From NCBI GenBank assembly GCA_900766575.1, contig CAAFVW010000189.1, positions 1 through 45,439 of the forward strand: a stretch of DNA of 45,439 nucleotides. Direction: 5' to 3'. The DNA is from Lachnospiraceae bacterium. GTDB lineage: Bacteria > Bacillota > Clostridia > Lachnospirales > Lachnospiraceae. Each line of letters begins with the position of its first letter. Position 1 is the first letter of the stretch. Positions 41,797 to 45,439 of the stretch are shown one piece after another. The notes beneath the pieces are model-generated. The model saw only the letters and a program-made list of their open reading frames with translations, ran no database searches and had not been told where the DNA came from. Both the position numbers and the translations under genes were made by a program.

Positions 41797-42765
41797 CTAC
41801 TGATGCGATTTTAAGCGAGCCTCATTGGGCGTCATATCGTACATCTTTTTGAACTGTTTGTAGAAAAAATTCTGATTCTCATAACCTACTGACAGGGCAA
41901 TCTCAGATACCGGCAGCGCCGTGTGGGAGAGCTGATTCATAGCAACCCGCATACGCTGCCTGGTCTGTATCTCTTTGAAAGTTGTGCCGGAGTATTTCTT
42001 GATCATGCGGCTCAGGGACGATGGGGTATAACCAATCTGTCCGGCCAGTTCATGAAGCGTTCCGGTGTCATAATGTTCCATAAGATATCTGCGGACGACT
42101 ACCATCAGGACATTGCTCTGGTCATCCTTCTGATCCAGCAGAATATTTTCCGCGTTGCTCAAGATATGCATGAACAGGAGAGCAAATGTCTGCTCGGAAA
42201 GCCTGTGCCAGTTCTGCGGATGCTGCAACAGCAGAAAAACGGCATTATGAATCAGGTTCTGGATGCAGGGATTGTCGGATACCGTAAAGTACAGATATTG
42301 ACCGACACAGCTGTCACCTTCCAGAGCATTGATGATAAAATCCGCCAGAATGTTATTTTTGTTGATCAGCGTCAGGATGTTTTGGAAATAGGCAGGGCGG
42401 ATAATGATATTGATGCCAAGGTCTTCTTTACCGCAGGAAATCACCGCATGCTCGATGTGCTGGTTCATAAATAACAGCTCTCCGGGCAGCAGACAGATTT
42501 TTTCTTCATTTATGACATGCGTGACAGAACCGGAGAGACAATAGAAAATCTCCACATAATCATGCTTATGTTTCGGAAAATCCACAAAACGGGTATGGCG
42601 GCGCAAAGTAATATCATCCCCGGAATGCTCCAGAAATTTTTCGCTCTCCACCACAAAATCTTTTTTATCTGTATACAGGTCTCTCTGCACGGATACGTCG
42701 CCGTCCAGAATCCGCTGTTCCTCCGGAGTGATATACGCCGGATCCAGAAAATCATTCTCGTACAT
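41797..42765 (-). CDS. AraC-family regulator of the rhamnose locus
   Basis: A 322-residue regulator with an N-terminal cupin sugar-sensing domain (HKHDYVEIFYCLSGSVTHVI near residue 66, and a LLPGELLFMNQHIEHAV stretch). The C-terminal AraC DNA-binding domain (about 225-320) includes LHELAGQIGYTPSSLSRMIKK and VSEIALSVGYENQNFFYKQFK. It is encoded convergently with rhaD, with three bases between the two stop codons. Its promoter region is not shared with rhaM, so it would act in trans. Rhamnose is the likely inducer, by position only. Confidence 0.88.
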   Translation of the reverse strand: MYENDFLDPAYITPEEQRILDGDVSVQRDLYTDKKDFVVESEKFLEHSGDDITLRRHTRFVDFPKHKHDYVEIFYCLSGSVTHVINEEKICLLPGELLFMNQHIEHAVISCGKEDLGINIIIRPAYFQNILTLINKNNILADFIINALEGDSCVGQYLYFTVSDNPCIQNLIHNAVFLLLQHPQNWHRLSEQTFALLFMHILSNAENILLDQKDDQSNVLMVVVRRYLMEHYDTGTLHELAGQIGYTPSSLSRMIKKYSGTTFKEIQTRQRMRVAMNQLSHTALPVSEIALSVGYENQNFFYKQFKKMYDMTPNEARLKSHQ

Positions 42766-42870
42766 AGCTATACCAAAGCCTTTCGCAATCTGCTAACGTT
42801 CTAAGCATAAGACTATTTTACAGGAAAGAAGCAAAATCCTCAAGATGTGTGTAAAAAGTGATTCCGCAGA

Positions 42871-42899
42871 TTGCAAGCTTCTTTTTTCTGTTGTATCAT
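42871..42899 (+). promoter_or_regulatory. Sigma-A promoter of the zinc-ribbon operon
   Basis: TTGCAA and TATCAT are spaced by 17 bases, about 127 bases before the first start codon. Confidence 0.7.
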
Positions 42900-42914
42900 T
42901 AAAATAATGAGTCT

Positions 42915-42980
42915 GGGCTCATTAGAGAACGAATGGGCTCGTGAAGAGAAATGTAAAGTGTAAAAGCGCAGATTCACGAG
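42915..42980 (+). promoter_or_regulatory. Leader repeat and hairpin of the zinc-ribbon operon
   Basis: GGGCTC(A/G)T...AGAGAA is directly repeated with a 20-base period (42915 and 42935). The second copy contains CTCGTGAA (42938-42945), which pairs perfectly with TTCACGAG (42973-42980). These may be an operator pair and a leader hairpin. Confidence 0.4.
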
Positions 42981-43025
42981 TTTATGCATCATAAATATAC
43001 GAACGATAAAAGAGGAGAATGGTTC

Positions 43026-43796
43026 ATGACGGATCAGGCGGTAAAAAAGATCATCTGCAATTCCTGTGGAGCAGAATTTGAAGATACCCTTCCCAAATGT
43101 CCTTATTGCGGAAGTCTGAATTATAAGGGAGCGGAAGCAGAGTATCTGGGGAAGCTGGAAGGCATGCGTGAGGATATGCAGCAGCTGGAAAAGGTGCCGG
43201 AGCAGGAACTGAAGGTAAAGATCAAGAAAAAGCAGAAGTTTGTAGTTAAGGTATTGATCCTTCTTGTAGTTCTGGCGGCAGCGTTTGCAGCAGTAGTTTT
43301 CGCAGCCCGTTATACGAAACCGAGGGATGCAAAAGCAGACTACCAGTGGCAGAAGGAGAATTTTCCGGTACTTGACAGGTTGTATCAGGAAAAGGATTTT
43401 GAAGGATTGACGCAATTTTACATGCAGGCGATCGAAGAAGATAAGCCGATAGATGTATGGGAGCACGGCGGTATTTTCCCCAGACTGGTGAGCTGTCAAA
43501 GTGCCAAGAAATATCTGGAAATGGAACAGAACGGTGAAACATTGTTGGAGTATCAGCAGGTACAGCTTTTGGATGATTATTGGACGATGCGAGGGTTGGA
43601 ATACGGCGGATGGAATCTGACCGACGAGGATAAGGAATATATAAGACCTTATGTGGAAGCTACGTTAAACAGCATGGAAGGCAGATATACGTTTACCGGG
43701 GAAGAAGAGAAGGCATTCCTTGACAGGCTGAAGAATAATTATGGATATCCCGGTTATGAACTGTGCGAGGAATATATTAAGAATCATAAGCAATAA
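43026..43796 (+). CDS. Zinc-ribbon membrane protein, extracellular helical domain
   Basis: A 256-residue protein of unknown function. The N-terminal zinc ribbon has CNSCG and CPYCG (Cys11, 14, 25, 28). A charged helical linker follows, then one membrane span (about 72-95) and a 160-residue outside domain rich in charged helices, containing LYQEKDFEGLTQFY. The ribosome site GAGGAGA lies seven bases upstream. Zinc-ribbon plus single-span proteins are common in Clostridia, but their partners are unknown. The next protein shares the (E/D)D(F/Y)xGLxxF motif outside the membrane, so the two are probably distant paralogues working together. Confidence 0.8.
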   Translation: MTDQAVKKIICNSCGAEFEDTLPKCPYCGSLNYKGAEAEYLGKLEGMREDMQQLEKVPEQELKVKIKKKQKFVVKVLILLVVLAAAFAAVVFAARYTKPRDAKADYQWQKENFPVLDRLYQEKDFEGLTQFYMQAIEEDKPIDVWEHGGIFPRLVSCQSAKKYLEMEQNGETLLEYQQVQLLDDYWTMRGLEYGGWNLTDEDKEYIRPYVEATLNSMEGRYTFTGEEEKAFLDRLKNNYGYPGYELCEEYIKNHKQ

Positions 43797-43830
43797 GAGG
43801 CACGAGAGGTAGGAAAGGATCAGAAACGCC

Positions 43831-44619
43831 ATGATGAAATGTAAGTATTGCGGAGGAAATCTGACACTGGAGCAGGCGTATTGCCCCCATTGCGGCAGAC
43901 CTAACGAGGAAGCACAGCAGCATGTCAAGGACATGGAGCACTATAAGAGCAACTTTGAGGACACGAAAAGTGACGTCTACAAAGTGACGGAGAAAAATAC
44001 GGAGATCATGTCACATACGGTAATCATCACAGTGCTGGTGATCCTGTGTGTGGTAGTGTTTGTAGTATCTGCCCGTAGCTGGAGCATTCACAGAGGCTTG
44101 CTGCAGTTCGATTCAAGGATCCGGCAGAGCAGCTATATGAAACAGATGGAACAATATCTGGAAGATGAGGATTACATAGGCTTATCAGCTTTTTGCGACA
44201 GGCATTACATCCGGCCTTATAGCAGTAATAATAGTTATGAAAAATATCAGCTGCTCATGGAAGCCTGCGGAGCGTATCGTTATTTTTATGAAAGTCTGAT
44301 GAAGGCAGTTACTATTAACTCCGGCAATGTATCCATACTTCCCGGGCTGTATGAAAATATTTCGGATTATTACGAGCAGCTGGAAAGGATTCTGTATCCT
44401 GTGGATAATGATTATAGGGCAAAACAATATCGGGAACTGCCGGAGGAGCAGAAGGAAGCCATTCTCCGGATGGAAGAGAATGTGAAGGCACTGCTGCAGA
44501 CCTATTTTGACATGACACCGGAAGAGGCAGAGAATTTCGGTACGATGTCAAATGCACAAAAAATCTTATTCCTGGAAGAAAAAGGCGAGGTGATGGGTTA
44601 TGGTAAATCTGAAGAGTAA
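43831..44619 (+). CDS. Zinc-ribbon membrane protein, second paralogue
   Basis: A 262-residue protein of unknown function with a zinc ribbon (Cys4, 7, 18, 21; CKYCGG and CPHCGR), a short linker, one membrane span (about 61-80) and an outside helical domain. The outside domain contains DEDYIGLSAFC, resembling EKDFEGLTQFY of the preceding protein. AAGGA lies 11 bases before the start; a second ATG follows directly. It overlaps the next gene by 20 bases, which implies translational coupling. Confidence 0.8.
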   Translation: MMKCKYCGGNLTLEQAYCPHCGRPNEEAQQHVKDMEHYKSNFEDTKSDVYKVTEKNTEIMSHTVIITVLVILCVVVFVVSARSWSIHRGLLQFDSRIRQSSYMKQMEQYLEDEDYIGLSAFCDRHYIRPYSSNNSYEKYQLLMEACGAYRYFYESLMKAVTINSGNVSILPGLYENISDYYEQLERILYPVDNDYRAKQYRELPEEQKEAILRMEENVKALLQTYFDMTPEEAENFGTMSNAQKILFLEEKGEVMGYGKSEE

Positions 44620-45037
44620 GCTGAAACAGGCACAGAAGCAGAGAGGAGCGCTGCTTGTGATGAATCTGGTGATCATAGCCCTGTGCCTGATATTGTTTTG
44701 GGGAACCATTCATATGTTCCGGCAATTAAATGACGCCTTTTCCCGTCCTGCGAAGACCAACTGGATGGAGAATAATGTACAAAGTGAAAATTATGCCTAC
44801 CTGGTAGTAAATTATCACGAGGACATGGTGTACGGCGGCTTGCTGTCCAGAACGAAAAAGGAATGCTATGGGGTCGCAAAATATTTTGAGGCAGCGTCCA
44901 TGTACCGGGCTTATCTGGAGACCGGGGATACGGAACGCGCCGCCAGAGAAAAGGAGAAAATGGATGCCGCCTATGAAGAAATGGGAGACTGGAACATTGC
45001 AGCGGACAGCATCCGGGAAAAATTAGGGCTGGAATAG
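44600..45037 (+). CDS. Small single-span membrane protein, third gene of the zinc-ribbon operon
   Basis: A 145-residue protein of unknown function. It has a basic N-terminus, one membrane span (about 18-37) and an outside domain with tetratricopeptide-like helices (VAKYFEAASMYRAYLETGD). There is no zinc ribbon. The ribosome site GAGGTGA lies inside the end of the preceding gene, which it overlaps. The three proteins probably form a membrane complex with two cytoplasmic zinc ribbons. Confidence 0.75.
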   Translation: MVNLKSKLKQAQKQRGALLVMNLVIIALCLILFWGTIHMFRQLNDAFSRPAKTNWMENNVQSENYAYLVVNYHEDMVYGGLLSRTKKECYGVAKYFEAASMYRAYLETGDTERAAREKEKMDAAYEEMGDWNIAADSIREKLGLE

Positions 45038-45047
45038 GGAAAGAACC

Positions 45048-45077
45048 TTGACAAATCCGGGAAATATGCACTACAAT
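45048..45077 (+). promoter_or_regulatory. Sigma-A promoter of the proS T-box transcript
   Basis: A perfect TTGACA and TACAAT are spaced by 18 bases, immediately before the T-box leader. Confidence 0.8.
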
Positions 45078-45089
45078 TACTTGCATACG

Positions 45090-45355
45090 ACAGTGACGAT
45101 GAAAAGGATCAGTACGATCGGAAAGCATCCCAGAGAGAGGGGAAGGACACGGTGACGTGCGGCTGGGAACCCCTTATGACAGAGGATCGGAAACCTCCCT
45201 TGGAGTCCTGTGCGAGACGAAATCTATTGATAACGGCGAAGCACAGCGTAGAACCGGCGTTAACGGTGACAGAGCAGGATACATATTTGTATCAATCAGG
45301 GTGGTACCGCCGAGTGATCGGTCCCTTTTTCGGGAGCGATGACCCGGCGTTTTTC
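45090..45355 (+). promoter_or_regulatory. T-box riboswitch leader of proS
   Basis: The hallmark T-box sequence AGGGTGGTACCGCC lies at 45298-45311, an AGTA loop-E motif typical of stem I at 45111-45114, and a competing terminator at about 45309-45355 ending GTTTTTCG. Uncharged tRNA pairs with the GGTACC region to favour antitermination. Candidate specifier codons on the descending side of stem I are CCT (45194-45196) or CCC (45197-45199), both proline, in keeping with the gene that follows. Confidence 0.9.
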
Positions 45356-45410
45356 GTTTCCGTAGATCGTATTAGCAGTTTATTTTCAGAAAAAGAAAAG
45401 GAGAGAGAAA

Positions 45411-45439
45411 ATGGCAGACAAGAAAATGGTAGAAGCGAT
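45411..45439 (+). CDS. proS: Prolyl-tRNA synthetase, 5' end only
   Basis: Only the first nine codons (MADKKMVEA) are inside the window, after AAGGAGAG. This start resembles the short-form prolyl-tRNA synthetases of Clostridia (KKMVEAI...), and the T-box leader with proline candidate codons supports it. The call depends on sequence beyond the window. Confidence 0.6.

Noticed and set aside
1..45439. tRNA, rRNA genes, prophage or insertion-sequence transposases
   Set aside because: No cloverleaf, rRNA-like or transposase/integrase sequence was recognised in reading both strands.

Overview
The window looks like a chromosomal segment of a gut Firmicute of the class Clostridia, most likely a Lachnospiraceae member. 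The evidence is AGGAGG-type ribosome sites, TTGACA/TATAAT promoters, a T-box leader before proS, a MecA adaptor, YesM/YesN-type two-component proteins, LplB-type sugar ABC transporters without their own ATPase, and membrane proteins with N-terminal zinc ribbons. Species cannot be fixed from sequence alone.

Layout. Positions 1-8600 hold mostly housekeeping and stress genes: a 2-hydroxyacid dehydrogenase, a GtrA-like membrane protein, an M42 aminopeptidase, the activated-methyl-cycle pair mtnN and luxS, a cupin, a lipoprotein, an Hsp20 chaperone, a PilZ protein and a duplicated CmpB-like membrane protein. Positions 8700-20900 form carbohydrate locus 1: an IclR regulator with its own operators, an ABC importer (two permeases and a lipoprotein), a sialidase-like propeller, a GH106-like glycosidase, a DapA/NanA-type aldolase, an L-fucose isomerase and a YhcH-family protein. 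Positions 20945-22480 carry a 33-bp repeat array in front of an AAA ATPase with a nuclease-like C-terminus. Positions 22578-35440 form carbohydrate locus 2: a heparinase II/III-like lyase, a YesN/YesM two-component system, an ABC importer with a small carbohydrate-binding protein encoded between the permeases, a GH88 unsaturated glucuronyl hydrolase and a DUF2264 protein. Then come mecA and an RluA-type pseudouridine synthase, followed by locus 3 (37400-42770), for L-rhamnose: rhaM, rhaB, an AraA-fold isomerase where rhaA would be expected, rhaD and a convergent AraC regulator. The window closes with a three-gene zinc-ribbon membrane operon and a T-box plus the first codons of proS.

How the genes work together. 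No visible degradative enzyme in loci 1 and 2 has a signal peptide. The cell therefore appears to import oligosaccharides through the lipoprotein and permeases, powered by a shared ATPase encoded elsewhere, and to cut them in the cytoplasm. Locus 2 fits an unsaturated-uronate glycan, with the lyase making and GH88 removing a 4,5-unsaturated uronyl end. The rhamnose locus would feed DHAP and L-lactaldehyde into central metabolism. Two near-consensus CcpA cre sites suggest catabolite control.

Non-coding signals. The most unusual are (i) three intergenic hairpins with unrelated 12-15 bp outer stems but the same G-CUUG-C tetraloop core, each oriented like the downstream gene; (ii) an intergenic repeat with terminal inverted repeats near gtrA and a partial copy before rhaD; (iii) the 33-bp array at the ATPase gene; and (iv) an AGAAC half-site array around iclR.
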